From Sphingobacterium sp. UBA7855 (GTDB lineage: Bacteria > Bacteroidota > Bacteroidia > Sphingobacteriales > Sphingobacteriaceae), in NCBI GenBank assembly GCA_002500745.1, contig DLST01000018.1, positions 1-64,000 on the forward strand: 64,000 nt of DNA, given 5' to 3'. Made by a program: the position numbers and the translations under genes. Positions 38,611-46,972 of this stretch are shown here, piece after piece; position 1 is the first letter of the stretch; each line of letters starts with the position of its first letter. Under the pieces are notes generated by a model. It ran no database searches and had not been told where the DNA came from. It was given only the letters and a program-made list of their open reading frames with translations.

Positions 38611-40008
38611 TTACTCATCACGCTCGACAGGTTTATTATTTCGTGCAAAAAAATACACAGGCACACCGACCAAGACAAGTATAAATCCAGGCCAGGTATA
38701 TTGCGGTTTATAAATAATCAGTAACACGCAAAAAACCGTACCTATTACAAGATATAAGATTGGTGTAACCGGATATAGGAACGTCCTATAGGAGCGCTCT
38801 AAATCGGGCCTTCTAACACGCTGAATAATGACACCGAGTACCGTGATCATATAGAATATCACAATTACAAAGGATATCATATCCAGCAAATTCCCGTACT
38901 GGCCGCTTAAACAGAGTAATGAAGCCCAAATTCCCTGTAGCCACAATGATTTTGCCGGCACATCGTACTTGTTGTTGGGAATTGCCTGTTTCAAAAACAA
39001 ACCATCCTTGGCCATGGTCTGAAAAACACGCGCTCCTGACAATGCAAGTCCGTTGACACAACCAAATGTCGAGATCATAACTAAAATCGCCATCGCTATT
39101 GTACCACTATGACCTAATATTTTCTCAGCGGCCGCAATCGCGACCCGATCATTGGCAGCAAAAGCGATCTCCTCTCTACTTAAAGCCGCCAGGTAAATGT
39201 AATTACAACTGATATAGAGCAGCATGACCAAGCTTGTACCGATTACCAAGGCGCGTACAACATTACGCTGCGGGTTGACAATTTCGCCGGAAACAAACGT
39301 TACATTTTCCCAGGCCACACTGCTGAACACCGAACCGACCATTGCAGCAGCTAATGCTCCCATCAAAGCGCCTCCAGAGATCTGCGACCAGCCTACACCT
39401 TTTAAATTCTGGAAAGAATCCCAGCCGTAAGCCATGTTTTCCGAAAAATGATTTTGTTTAATCAAGAACAAACCACCTAAAATCAACAAAATCAAAGCAA
39501 TGATTTTTGCAGAAGTAAAAAAAGATTGGACAGTTTTTCCACTTTTAATTCCCCGGGTATTAATAAAGGTAAGCAGCATTATCACGCCCATTGCGAGAAT
39601 CTGGATCCAGGTAATCTTAAATTCCCCACGCTGGAACAGTGGTGGAGCATCATTCAACTGCGGGATAAGATAGGCCGTAAACTTACCAAAAGCCACTGCT
39701 ACCGCTGCTATCGTCCCTGTTTGAATGACCGTAAATAAACTCCAACCATATAAAAAGCCGATAGGTTTCCCAAATATTGCTGTCAGATAGGTGTATTGCC
39801 CACCAGCCTTTGGATACATCGATGATAATTCGCCATAGCAGATTGCAGCAGCGACCGTTGCCAAAGCCGTCAACAACCACACCACTACCAACCAATATCC
39901 GGACCCCAGCTGCCGCATCATATCGCTCGATACAATGAAAATACCACTCCCGATCATCGACCCCATGACCAGCATCACTGCATCCCACAATTTTAATTGA
40001 CGTTTCAT
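38611..40008 (-). CDS. APC-family amino acid permease
   Basis: A 465-aa inner-membrane transporter with about 12 hydrophobic segments. The N-terminal GSMIGSGIFIVSSDM is the substrate-binding unwound helix of the amino acid-polyamine-organocation superfamily, and the tail is short and basic. Within the superfamily it looks closest to LAT-type or serine/threonine exchangers, but the substrate cannot be decided. A 39-aa membrane ORF starts just upstream on the same strand. Confidence 0.92.
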   Translation of the reverse strand: MKRQLKLWDAVMLVMGSMIGSGIFIVSSDMMRQLGSGYWLVVVWLLTALATVAAAICYGELSSMYPKAGGQYTYLTAIFGKPIGFLYGWSLFTVIQTGTIAAVAVAFGKFTAYLIPQLNDAPPLFQRGEFKITWIQILAMGVIMLLTFINTRGIKSGKTVQSFFTSAKIIALILLILGGLFLIKQNHFSENMAYGWDSFQNLKGVGWSQISGGALMGALAAAMVGSVFSSVAWENVTFVSGEIVNPQRNVVRALVIGTSLVMLLYISCNYIYLAALSREEIAFAANDRVAIAAAEKILGHSGTIAMAILVMISTFGCVNGLALSGARVFQTMAKDGLFLKQAIPNNKYDVPAKSLWLQGIWASLLCLSGQYGNLLDMISFVIVIFYMITVLGVIIQRVRRPDLERSYRTFLYPVTPILYLVIGTVFCVLLIIYKPQYTWPGFILVLVGVPVYFFARNNKPVERDE

Positions 40009-40050
40009 ATGCTATTTGTTTAGTATGATTTTCATTGGCAAAAGAACACC

Positions 40051-40170
40051 TTACATCCGGCATTCTAAATCACTTGCTTCATTATTGCGCACTCGACACC
40101 TTCTTAGATAACTATAAAGACAATATAAAAGCGCCATTACTAGGCACATCTGTATAATAAGCTTTTCCAT
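40051..40170 (-). CDS. Possible 39-aa single-pass membrane peptide
   Basis: A short frame beginning MEKLIIQMCLVMALLYCLYS with one predicted membrane helix and a basic, polar C-terminus. A purine-rich GGAGGAG lies about 9 nt before the ATG, unusually strong for this genome. It sits between the terminator at 40231-40290 and the permease start 42 nt downstream. It could be a small partner or leader peptide of the permease. No homologue is recognised, so this is tentative. Confidence 0.4.
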   Translation of the reverse strand: MEKLIIQMCLVMALLYCLYSYLRRCRVRNNEASDLECRM

Positions 40171-40230
40171 AGAAGAATCTCCTCCTCATTCGGGTCGGTT
40201 TATAAGCCCTTAAGCTAAGAAAAAATAATC

Positions 40231-40290
40231 AAAAAAAAAGCTGCCTTTTGCTACAAATTTCTGTTTTGAATATCTGTAGCAAAGGGCAGC
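40231..40290 (-). terminator. Intrinsic terminator of the GT117 gene
   Basis: Arms at 40240-40255 and 40275-40290 pair over 16 bp with one G-U pair. On the minus strand the hairpin is followed by nine T residues. Confidence 0.9.
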
Positions 40291-40318
40291 CCTTATCTTA
40301 AAATGGTATCGCTAACAA

Positions 40319-43300
40319 TTACTCAACACCATACTGTTGTTTATATAATTTCTCCAAATCGGTTACCTGCTGTAGCAACTGTTTTTCCGATGTGGTAGCC
40401 AAAATGCTCTTATAGGCACCCAATGCGCGTAAAGCTGTACCAATATTAGAATATTCCAGCTCAGGCTTCGTTTGTGCAATATCCTGATACCAACGCATAT
40501 TTTGCGTCATAAACTTTAGGTTACGGTTTACGATTTCATTTGCACGCTTCGTTTCACCAGTCTCATACAACACATTGACAATTGGAATATAGCCTAAAAT
40601 ATCACGCATCAAATAAACACGTTTTGGCATTTTCTCAAAGGTTTCAACAGCGACTTTACGCGCCTCATCCTTATGACCTTCCATCATCAACTGTGTCGCT
40701 GTACCGCCCATTACCGTATTTGTAATCATGGTAATCATGCGGTAAGATTCAGGATCCAAGTAAGAAGCATGTGCCATATTACCCCATTGGTATTTCGTAG
40801 TAATGTCTTTGTAAGCAGACTGTGTATCAACCAATGTACCTTCTGCTCCGGCAGGAGTTGCAATCGGCATCAAGCGCAGCGCGAAGCCCTCTTGCACCAA
40901 GTATTTATCCAAACCAAGGTAGTTATCATTTGGAACTGTTGCCGCAAAATAAATCGGACGTTTCCAATCGTTATTTAACAATACGTTTAAGATAGATAAT
41001 TCAGCTCTAGAGATATAATTTCTATTGTAGGTCCAGCTCATGGTATCGACAATAGATTCTTGCCATGCTTTAGGCACGACATTATTTTTCAGAACAGATT
41101 CTTTATTCACCGGAAGACTAAAGTTTTTGGTCGGCAGGAAGTTTTCAAACTTACCACCTCTCAATTCCAATTTGTTCTTCTGGTCGTCAGACAATAAAAT
41201 CTGCATGATCAAATCCAGATCCACATGTCCTGGAACTTTCATATCCTGATAATAAAGCACTTCGCGAACACCTTTCTTGAATTTTTCATCGTCGATATTG
41301 ATCGGTAAACCCTCGGCCTGATTCACTTTTTGTTTCATCTGGCGCATATACCAGTCCGAACTCAATAAACTTAAGTTTACGACACGTACATCCGGACGAT
41401 AATTTTCAACTTCCTGAACATACCACAAAGGATACGTATCGTTGTCACCGTAGGTAAACAAGATTGCATTTGGCGCGCAAGAAGCCAGGTAGTTTTTCGC
41501 TAAATCGCGCGCAGTAGTCTTCTCCGAGCGGTCATGATCATCCCAGTTCTGGAAGCCCAACAATACTGGAGCGCCCAATAGGCAGACTACTGTAGCGGCA
41601 CCAGCGGCAATTTTACCATCCACTTTTTTGCTTAAATAATCCGCGATAGCGAAAACCCCAAGCCCTATCCAAATGGCAAAGGCATAGAATGAACCCGCAT
41701 ACGCATAATCACGCTCACGTGGTTGGAGTGGGCTTTGATTTAGATATAATACAATTGCTAATCCTGTAAAGAAAAACAACAGACCCACAATTCCCGCATC
41801 ACGTTGTCTCTTTCCAAAATGCCAGAATGCACCGATTAAACCAATGATCAAAGGCAAGAAATAATATTTATTGTTCGAAGGATCAGTTTTCAATGAATCT
41901 GGAATGGCATTCTGTCCACCGTTATGCATTTGGTCAATCGGCTTGATGCCCGCCTGCCAATTACCTTCGGTAAATGAGCCCTGACCTTGTTGGTCATTCT
42001 GACGACCGGCAAAATTCCACAAGAAATAACGGCCGTACATATGTCCGATCTGATAACTGAAAAAGAACTTGAGGTTATCGGCAAAAGTCGGAGACTGACC
42101 TTCCGGAATTTTTAAGTAATCACGATAATATCCATCATGCCCATCTCGATTGCTATAAACACGAGGGAAAAACATCGTTTTATCGTATTTATAGTCCATA
42201 CCGTTTTCCACCTTCGTATATTTGTCTTTATCTTTTCTGTACGTATACGTAGGCTCGGCATCAACCACTTGTGCATCAAATGTAGGTCCATTCAAAAGTG
42301 GTTCACTTGCATATTGCTCACGTCCAAGATAACTCACAAAAGAAAATGCATTATCCGGATCACTGTTATTTAAGGTTGGATTTGCCTTGGCGCGTACCAT
42401 GATCATGGCAAAAGAGCTATAACCAAAAACAATAAACGCAGTGCTGATCAAAATTAGGTTCAACATGGGTTTAACCTTTTTGATTGAATACCAAATACCA
42501 TAGACAAATAAAGCGACAGCTAAAATCATGAACAGATTAAATCCTGTCCCAAAGCCCATGCCCAAACTATTCACAAAGAACAGATCAAAATAAGCTGCAA
42601 CTTTCACCGTATATTGGATAATACCCCATAAAATGAGGGCCAAAACAACGACACCTATTAAGAAAGCTTTTATTGCTCCCGAAGAAGTTACTGTTTTTGA
42701 ACGCTTAAAATAAATCACTAAAGCAATTGCGGGAATTACCAATAAGTTGAGTAAGTGTACCCCGATAGAAAGACCCATCACATAGGCGATAAAGATCAAC
42801 CAGCGGTCCGCACCAGCCTCATCGGCATGATTTTCCCATTTTAAAATCCCCCAAAATACTACGGCTGTACATAAAGAAGACATGGCATAAACCTCAGACT
42901 CTACGGCAGAAAACCAAAAGGTATCTGTAAAAGCATAGGCCAATGCTCCTACAGCACCCGAACCAAATATCTTAATTAAATCGGTCGACGTAAACGATCC
43001 ATCAACACCCTTTACAACGATTTTCTTTGCTAAGGCTGTAATTGTCCAAAACAAAAACAAAATGGTCAGACCACTACATACCGCCGATCCGACATTCATC
43101 CAGAACGCAATTCGTGTCACATCTCCACCAGCAAGGTTGGAGAATATATTCTGAATCATTAAGAATAAAGGTGCTCCCGGCTGGTGCACAATTTGAAGCT
43201 TGAAGGCTGAAGCGATAAACTCACCACAATCCCACCAACTCGTCGATCGTTCGGCAGTCATGACATATGCTACAGTTGCAATTAGCGCACATATCCATCC

Positions 43301-43330
43301 TAAAAGATTGTTGATTTTAGTATAGTTCAT
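40319..43330 (-). CDS. GT117 (DUF2723) membrane glycosyltransferase
   Basis: A 1003-aa protein. The N-terminal ~330 residues and a second block around 490-620 carry many membrane segments. The N-terminal DUF2723 signature is clear: WWDCGEFIASAFKLQIVHQPGAPLF near residue 32, with the Asp-Glu pair typical of GT-C enzymes. The C-terminal ~350 residues are soluble and helical. Homologues include human TMEM260, an O-mannosyltransferase; in Bacteroidetes it is linked to protein O-glycosylation. It is probably transcribed alone and ends in a strong terminator. The sugar is not known. Confidence 0.92.
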   Translation of the reverse strand: MNYTKINNLLGWICALIATVAYVMTAERSTSWWDCGEFIASAFKLQIVHQPGAPLFLMIQNIFSNLAGGDVTRIAFWMNVGSAVCSGLTILFLFWTITALAKKIVVKGVDGSFTSTDLIKIFGSGAVGALAYAFTDTFWFSAVESEVYAMSSLCTAVVFWGILKWENHADEAGADRWLIFIAYVMGLSIGVHLLNLLVIPAIALVIYFKRSKTVTSSGAIKAFLIGVVVLALILWGIIQYTVKVAAYFDLFFVNSLGMGFGTGFNLFMILAVALFVYGIWYSIKKVKPMLNLILISTAFIVFGYSSFAMIMVRAKANPTLNNSDPDNAFSFVSYLGREQYASEPLLNGPTFDAQVVDAEPTYTYRKDKDKYTKVENGMDYKYDKTMFFPRVYSNRDGHDGYYRDYLKIPEGQSPTFADNLKFFFSYQIGHMYGRYFLWNFAGRQNDQQGQGSFTEGNWQAGIKPIDQMHNGGQNAIPDSLKTDPSNNKYYFLPLIIGLIGAFWHFGKRQRDAGIVGLLFFFTGLAIVLYLNQSPLQPRERDYAYAGSFYAFAIWIGLGVFAIADYLSKKVDGKIAAGAATVVCLLGAPVLLGFQNWDDHDRSEKTTARDLAKNYLASCAPNAILFTYGDNDTYPLWYVQEVENYRPDVRVVNLSLLSSDWYMRQMKQKVNQAEGLPINIDDEKFKKGVREVLYYQDMKVPGHVDLDLIMQILLSDDQKNKLELRGGKFENFLPTKNFSLPVNKESVLKNNVVPKAWQESIVDTMSWTYNRNYISRAELSILNVLLNNDWKRPIYFAATVPNDNYLGLDKYLVQEGFALRLMPIATPAGAEGTLVDTQSAYKDITTKYQWGNMAHASYLDPESYRMITMITNTVMGGTATQLMMEGHKDEARKVAVETFEKMPKRVYLMRDILGYIPIVNVLYETGETKRANEIVNRNLKFMTQNMRWYQDIAQTKPELEYSNIGTALRALGAYKSILATTSEKQLLQQVTDLEKLYKQQYGVE

Positions 43331-43700
43331 AAAATGATAACTGTAAAAAGTATTATTAATACGGCTCGAAAATAAGGATAAGTTAATAAGAAATGAACTT
43401 TATTCTGATTTTTTAACACATATTGACTGAAACAATTTTATTATGTGAACCAATATTGGCTGTAAAGAAAGTGTAAAGAAAGTATATAAAACTGCACGCA
43501 TATACTTCTATTGACCGACAACAGCACTGAAAAAGGATTGATGTAAAGATTTTTCAGCGTCAAACAAAAATTATTTATTTGAAAATCAGCCGAAATGCGC
43601 TTTACAGGATATTTTTATTTGCAGAAATAAGAATAGTCCGTATATTTGCATCATCAAATGTGAACGACATCATCACGATAGCATACACCTTTGAATTGTT
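43331..43700. other. Intergenic region before the tRNA genes
   Basis: About 370 nt, AT-rich. It holds the first tRNA promoter near its end. No TAnnTTTG was found for the divergent GT117 gene, and no ORF. Confidence 0.5.
43618..43648 (+). promoter_or_regulatory. Promoter of the first tRNA-Gln
   Basis: TTTG at 43618-43621 and TATATTTG at 43641-43648 with 19 nt between: a textbook Bacteroidetes promoter. Confidence 0.8.
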
Positions 43701-43771
43701 TGTCCGATAGTATAAGGGTAGTACGACAGTTTTTGGTTCTGTTTGTCTTGGTTCGAATCCAGGTCGGACAA
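43701..43771 (+). tRNA. tRNA-Gln (anticodon TTG)
   Basis: The acceptor arms TGTCCGA (43701-43707) and TCGGACA (43764-43770) pair fully, with discriminator A at 43771. The T-arm CTTGG-TTCGAAT-CCAGG is intact. The anticodon loop TTTTGGT gives TTG at 43733-43735. The last pair of the anticodon stem (positions 31-39) is T-T. No CCA is encoded. Confidence 0.95.
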
Positions 43772-43779
43772 CAAACAAT

Positions 43780-43809
43780 AGAAAAGGCTTGCAAATGCAA
43801 GCCTTTTCT
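43780..43809 (+). terminator. Terminator after the first tRNA-Gln
   Basis: Fourteen-bp perfect arms at 43780-43793 and 43796-43809; the 3' arm ends in TTTTCT. Confidence 0.8.
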
Positions 43810-43865
43810 GCGTTATATGCAAGGCTTATATTTATAAAAGGGTTCAGATTTTTTTTAAATTGAAT

Positions 43866-43895
43866 TTTGATTTTTAAAACAAATCTCTATCTTTG
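43866..43895 (+). promoter_or_regulatory. Promoter of the second tRNA-Gln
   Basis: TTTG at 43866-43869 and TATCTTTG at 43888-43895 with 18 nt between. Confidence 0.8.
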
Positions 43896-43941
43896 CGTCG
43901 TCAAAAAGAAAAAGACGGAAACGTTGGCTTTTTAGAGACAT

Positions 43942-44012
43942 TGTCCGATAGTATAAGGGTAGTACGACAGTTTTTGGTTCTGTTTGTCTTGGTTCGAATC
44001 CAGGTCGGACAA
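43942..44012 (+). tRNA. tRNA-Gln (anticodon TTG), second identical copy
   Basis: Base for base the same 71 nt as the copy at 43701-43771, with anticodon TTG at 43974-43976. The flanks differ, so only the gene body is conserved. It has its own promoter and terminator. Confidence 0.95.
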
Positions 44013-44031
44013 CTTTTAAAGTTAAGCATAT

Positions 44032-44060
44032 ATGGATTGTGAAAACAATCCATTTTTTTT
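44032..44060 (+). terminator. Terminator after the second tRNA-Gln
   Basis: Arms ATGGATTGT and ACAATCCAT around loop GAAA, followed by a T-run. Confidence 0.9.
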
Positions 44061-44143
44061 AACGTTTAACTTTAAAAAATAGTCAGGGAATAAAAATATT
44101 GAATAAACGACAATACAACAACCCAACATAAATATACAAAACC

Positions 44144-45100
44144 ATGCCTTTGCAATTCAACACGGTTAAACTATTTGCAGGTTCTGGCACTACAGAACTG
44201 GCCGAAAAAATCGCACAATCTTACGGGAAACCACTAGGAGACAAAACATTATCACGTTTTAGCGACGGTGAGATTCAACCATTCTACAATGAATCAGTTC
44301 GCGGAAGCGATGTTTTCATTATCCAATCGACCAACCAACCTACCGACAATCTTTTTGAATTATTATTGATGACAGATGCAGCGAAGAGAGCTTCAGCGCA
44401 TTACATCACAGCGGTAGTCCCTTACTTTGGTTTCGCAAGACAAGATCGAAAAGACAAACCAAGAGTTGCTATCGGCGCAAAAATGATTGCTAATCTGTTG
44501 ACCGCTGCTGGCATTCACCGCATCATGACGATGGACCTTCACGCAGCTCAAATCCAAGGTTTTTTCGATATTCCTGTTGACCATTTGGATGGCTCTATTA
44601 TCTTCGTTCCTTATATCAAATCATTAAAACTTCCGAATTTAACAATTGCTTCTCCAGATATGGGCGGCTCATACAGAGCGCGTACTTTTGCTAAATTTTT
44701 CAATGCAGAAGTTATTATCTGTGATAAACGCCGTAAGCGTGCGAATGAAATCGAATCGATGTCGATCATTGGTGAGGTTACAGGTCAAGACGTTGTTTTG
44801 ATCGATGATATCTGTGATACGGCCGGTACGCTTTCAAAAGCAGCGGCATTGATTATGGAAAACGGCGCAAAATCTGTCAGAGCAGTTTGTACGCATGCTG
44901 TGCTATCAGGAAAAGCTTATGAAACCATTGAAAATTCTGTATTGTCAGAAATGATCGTGACGGATACGATTCAATTGGATCCAGAAAAAGCAAAACAATC
45001 GACCAAAATCAAAGTGTTATCCACAGCAGACTTATTTGCGAAAGCCATAAAAAGCGTCAATCAACACTCTTCTATTTCTGACTTATTTGAAGTAGAATAA
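44144..45100 (+). CDS. prs: Ribose-phosphate pyrophosphokinase (PRPP synthase)
   Basis: A 318-aa enzyme making PRPP from ribose 5-phosphate and ATP. Visible marks are the N-terminal LFAGSGTTELAEKIA, RQDRKDKPR with the ATP-binding region, the metal/ATP motif MDLHAAQIQGFF and the PRPP loop VVLIDDICDTAGTL. It has a start codon with an AT-rich leader and a terminator of its own. It supplies the substrate for pyrR, pyrimidine, purine and histidine synthesis. Confidence 0.97.
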   Translation: MPLQFNTVKLFAGSGTTELAEKIAQSYGKPLGDKTLSRFSDGEIQPFYNESVRGSDVFIIQSTNQPTDNLFELLLMTDAAKRASAHYITAVVPYFGFARQDRKDKPRVAIGAKMIANLLTAAGIHRIMTMDLHAAQIQGFFDIPVDHLDGSIIFVPYIKSLKLPNLTIASPDMGGSYRARTFAKFFNAEVIICDKRRKRANEIESMSIIGEVTGQDVVLIDDICDTAGTLSKAAALIMENGAKSVRAVCTHAVLSGKAYETIENSVLSEMIVTDTIQLDPEKAKQSTKIKVLSTADLFAKAIKSVNQHSSISDLFEVE

Positions 45101-45125
45101 GCGTTGCGATTAGCTATTAAATATT

Positions 45126-45174
45126 GGACTCTGGTACGTGAAGCATTTAGCGAAACGACCAGGGTCTTTTTTTT
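45126..45174 (+). terminator. Intrinsic terminator of prs
   Basis: Arms GACTCTGGT (45127-45135) and ACCAGGGTC (45158-45166) pair with one G-U, followed by eight T residues. Confidence 0.85.
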
Positions 45175-45324
45175 GTATGGCTCCCCACCCTTTTCTAAAA
45201 GCAACAACTATTTAAAAATACTATTTCGCATGGTTCTTCTTTTTTTAGCCCTAGGCGAATAGCTTTTTAGTTTGTGAATAAGTGAACAATACTTGATTTA
45301 TATCAATTCCCACATTACCAAGGA

Positions 45325-45396
45325 GACAACAGGGGGTTAGCAAGGGGTTAACAGGGGGTTAGCAGGGGTAAAACCCCTGTTAATCCCCTGTTATTT
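45325..45396. repeat. Phased G-run element with hairpin and G-quadruplex potential
   Basis: Four runs of 4-5 G start at 45332, 45344, 45354 and 45365, followed by CCCC at 45374 and 45385; spacings are 9-12 nt. The arms 45350-45368 and 45374-45392 pair over 19 bp with two G-U pairs around a 5-nt loop. The four G-runs with short loops also meet the usual G-quadruplex pattern, so two structures could compete. It resembles the element at 457-552 in layout but not in sequence. Function is unknown. Confidence 0.75.
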
Positions 45397-45558
45397 CCGT
45401 ACTAAAAGAGTCATATTTCGGTTTTAATATAGGAAATGGTATCAATTTGGTCTTACATTGAGCTAATCAGTAAATTAGAATAGGTATAATCATGAGAATG
45501 GAAAAGTTCATAATCTTGAATAAATGCCTGTTTTCGAAAGAATAGCAGCATCATTTTT

Positions 45559-45589
45559 TTTGATAATATCAGAAATTAGATTATCTTTG
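45559..45589 (+). promoter_or_regulatory. Promoter of rplY
   Basis: TTTG at 45559-45562 and TATCTTTG at 45582-45589, with 19 nt between. It lies inside the longest open frame, which shows that the real start is the ATG at 45617. Confidence 0.8.
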
Positions 45590-45616
45590 CACCTCAAATT
45601 TATAAAAAAATTAAAG

Positions 45617-46213
45617 ATGAAATCAATTGCTATTAGCGGTTCTGTAAGACAGAACGTAGGGAAAAGAGATGCAAAAGAATTGCGTTACCAAGGCTTAGTA
45701 CCAGCAGTACTTTACGGTGGTACAGAGCAAACAGCTCTTTCTGTATCCGCAGCTGATTTGAAACCAGTTCTTTACACTGCTGACGTAATCATTGTTGAAT
45801 TAAACATTGACGGTCAAACTAAAAGAGCTATTGTTCAAGACGCACAATTCCACCCACTAACTGACTTAGTTACTCACGTTGACTTTTTAGAGTTATTTGA
45901 TGATAAAGAAGTATCATTGAATATCCCTATCAAATTGACAGGAACTTCTCCAGGTGTTAAAATGGGGGGTAAATTAGTTCAAAAATTACGTAATTTACGC
46001 GTAAAAGCTTTACCTGCAAACTTACCGCAAGAAATTGAAGTACCAATGGAATCTTTAGAGGTTGGTAAATCAGTTCGTGTGGGTCAAATTCAATTGGAAA
46101 ACGCAAAAGTATTGAACAATGCTGATGATACAATCGTATCAGTAATCATGTCTCGTGCATTGCGTCAAGCTGAACAAGAAGCTGCTAAAGCAACTAAAGG
46201 TGGTAAAAAATAA
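45617..46213 (+). CDS. rplY: 50S ribosomal protein L25/Ctc
   Basis: A 198-aa ribosomal protein of the longer Ctc form that binds 5S rRNA. The N-terminal L25 domain (VGKRDAKELRYQGLVPAVLYGG) is followed by a C-terminal TL5-like domain ending in a Lys/Ala-rich tail. The start at 45617 gives the normal MKSIAISGS beginning. The frame stays open to 45524, but the extra 31 residues are hydrophobic and would overlap the promoter. pth follows after a terminator. Confidence 0.95.
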   Translation: MKSIAISGSVRQNVGKRDAKELRYQGLVPAVLYGGTEQTALSVSAADLKPVLYTADVIIVELNIDGQTKRAIVQDAQFHPLTDLVTHVDFLELFDDKEVSLNIPIKLTGTSPGVKMGGKLVQKLRNLRVKALPANLPQEIEVPMESLEVGKSVRVGQIQLENAKVLNNADDTIVSVIMSRALRQAEQEAAKATKGGKK

Positions 46214-46240
46214 TCTGAACAAGATTTTAAGATACTGCAG

Positions 46241-46267
46241 AAAGCACCGGAATTCGGTGCTTTTTTT
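46241..46267 (+). terminator. Intrinsic terminator of rplY
   Basis: Arms AAAGCACCG and CGGTGCTTT around a 5-nt loop, followed by T residues. Confidence 0.88.
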
Positions 46268-46282
46268 GTTTACTAAAATTTT

Positions 46283-46290
46283 TATTTTTG
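46283..46290 (+). promoter_or_regulatory. -7 promoter element for pth, nearly leaderless
   Basis: TATTTTTG fits TAnnTTTG and ends 4 nt before the pth ATG at 46295, so transcription would start at about the start codon. The TTTG at 46265-46268 is only 14 nt upstream, so read-through from rplY is an alternative. Confidence 0.4.
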
Positions 46291-46294
46291 CATC

Positions 46295-46858
46295 ATGAAT
46301 TATCTTATCGTTGGATTAGGCAATATTGGCAGTGAATATGCCGACACAAGGCATAATATCGGTTTTATGGTTGCCGATGAGCTTGTTAAACAGGCCAGTG
46401 CTAGCTTCTCCTTGCTAAAATTAGCCTATTATAGTGAATTTAAGCAAAGAGGGCATAATATCACCGTCATTAAACCTACGACTTACATGAACTTAAGTGG
46501 AAAGGCTGTTAATTATTATATGCAACAATGTAAAGTCCCAATTCAGCATGTATTGGTAATTGTAGATGATTTGGCGATCCCTTTCGGCTCACTACGCATG
46601 AAGCCTAAGGGAAGTAGCGCTGGTCATAACGGACTCAAATCCATTGAACAGCTTTGCGGTGGACAAGCATATCCCCGTTTACGTTTTGGCATTGGAGACA
46701 ACTACCCAAAAGGCAGACAGGTCGATTATGTACTTGGCCCTTTTGACAAAGATGAACAAGCAGAATTACCGGCTTTAATAGACCATTCCGTCAAAATGAT
46801 CCAGAGTTTTGTTAATATCGGCATCGAGCTAACCATGACAAATCTGAATACGAAATAA
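46295..46858 (+). CDS. pth: Peptidyl-tRNA hydrolase
   Basis: A 187-aa enzyme that releases peptides from drop-off peptidyl-tRNA. The catalytic His20 lies in DTRHNIGF; other marks are VGLGNIGSEY, KPTTYMNLSG and VDDLAIPFGSLRMKPKGSSAGHNGLKS. The order rplY-pth is common in bacteria, since both act on the ribosome. Length is normal. Confidence 0.97.
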   Translation: MNYLIVGLGNIGSEYADTRHNIGFMVADELVKQASASFSLLKLAYYSEFKQRGHNITVIKPTTYMNLSGKAVNYYMQQCKVPIQHVLVIVDDLAIPFGSLRMKPKGSSAGHNGLKSIEQLCGGQAYPRLRFGIGDNYPKGRQVDYVLGPFDKDEQAELPALIDHSVKMIQSFVNIGIELTMTNLNTK

Positions 46859-46885
46859 AAAAAGCCGACTAGATCGGCTTTTTTT
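46857..46885. terminator. Terminator after pth
   Basis: AAAAAAAGCCGA and TCGGCTTTTTTT around loop CTAGA. Works from both sides, separating pth from the convergent BlaR-like gene. Confidence 0.9.
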
Positions 46886-46972
46886 ATGTAACTCTTACGC
46901 GCTTCTTGTGTATAGACCTTATATTAGGCGTCGGCGTTGTGTCACTATTGTACACACCCCGATTTGAATGGA

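Larger units (their letters stand above)
45101..45616. other. Long intergenic region between prs and rplY
   Basis: About 516 nt. It contains the prs terminator, the phased G-run element at 45325-45396 and the rplY promoter, all listed separately. No gene was recognised. Confidence 0.6.

Noticed and set aside
45524..45616. Extended N-terminus of rplY
   Set aside because: The extra 31 residues are unlike L25 and contain the promoter; the ATG at 45617 gives the normal start.
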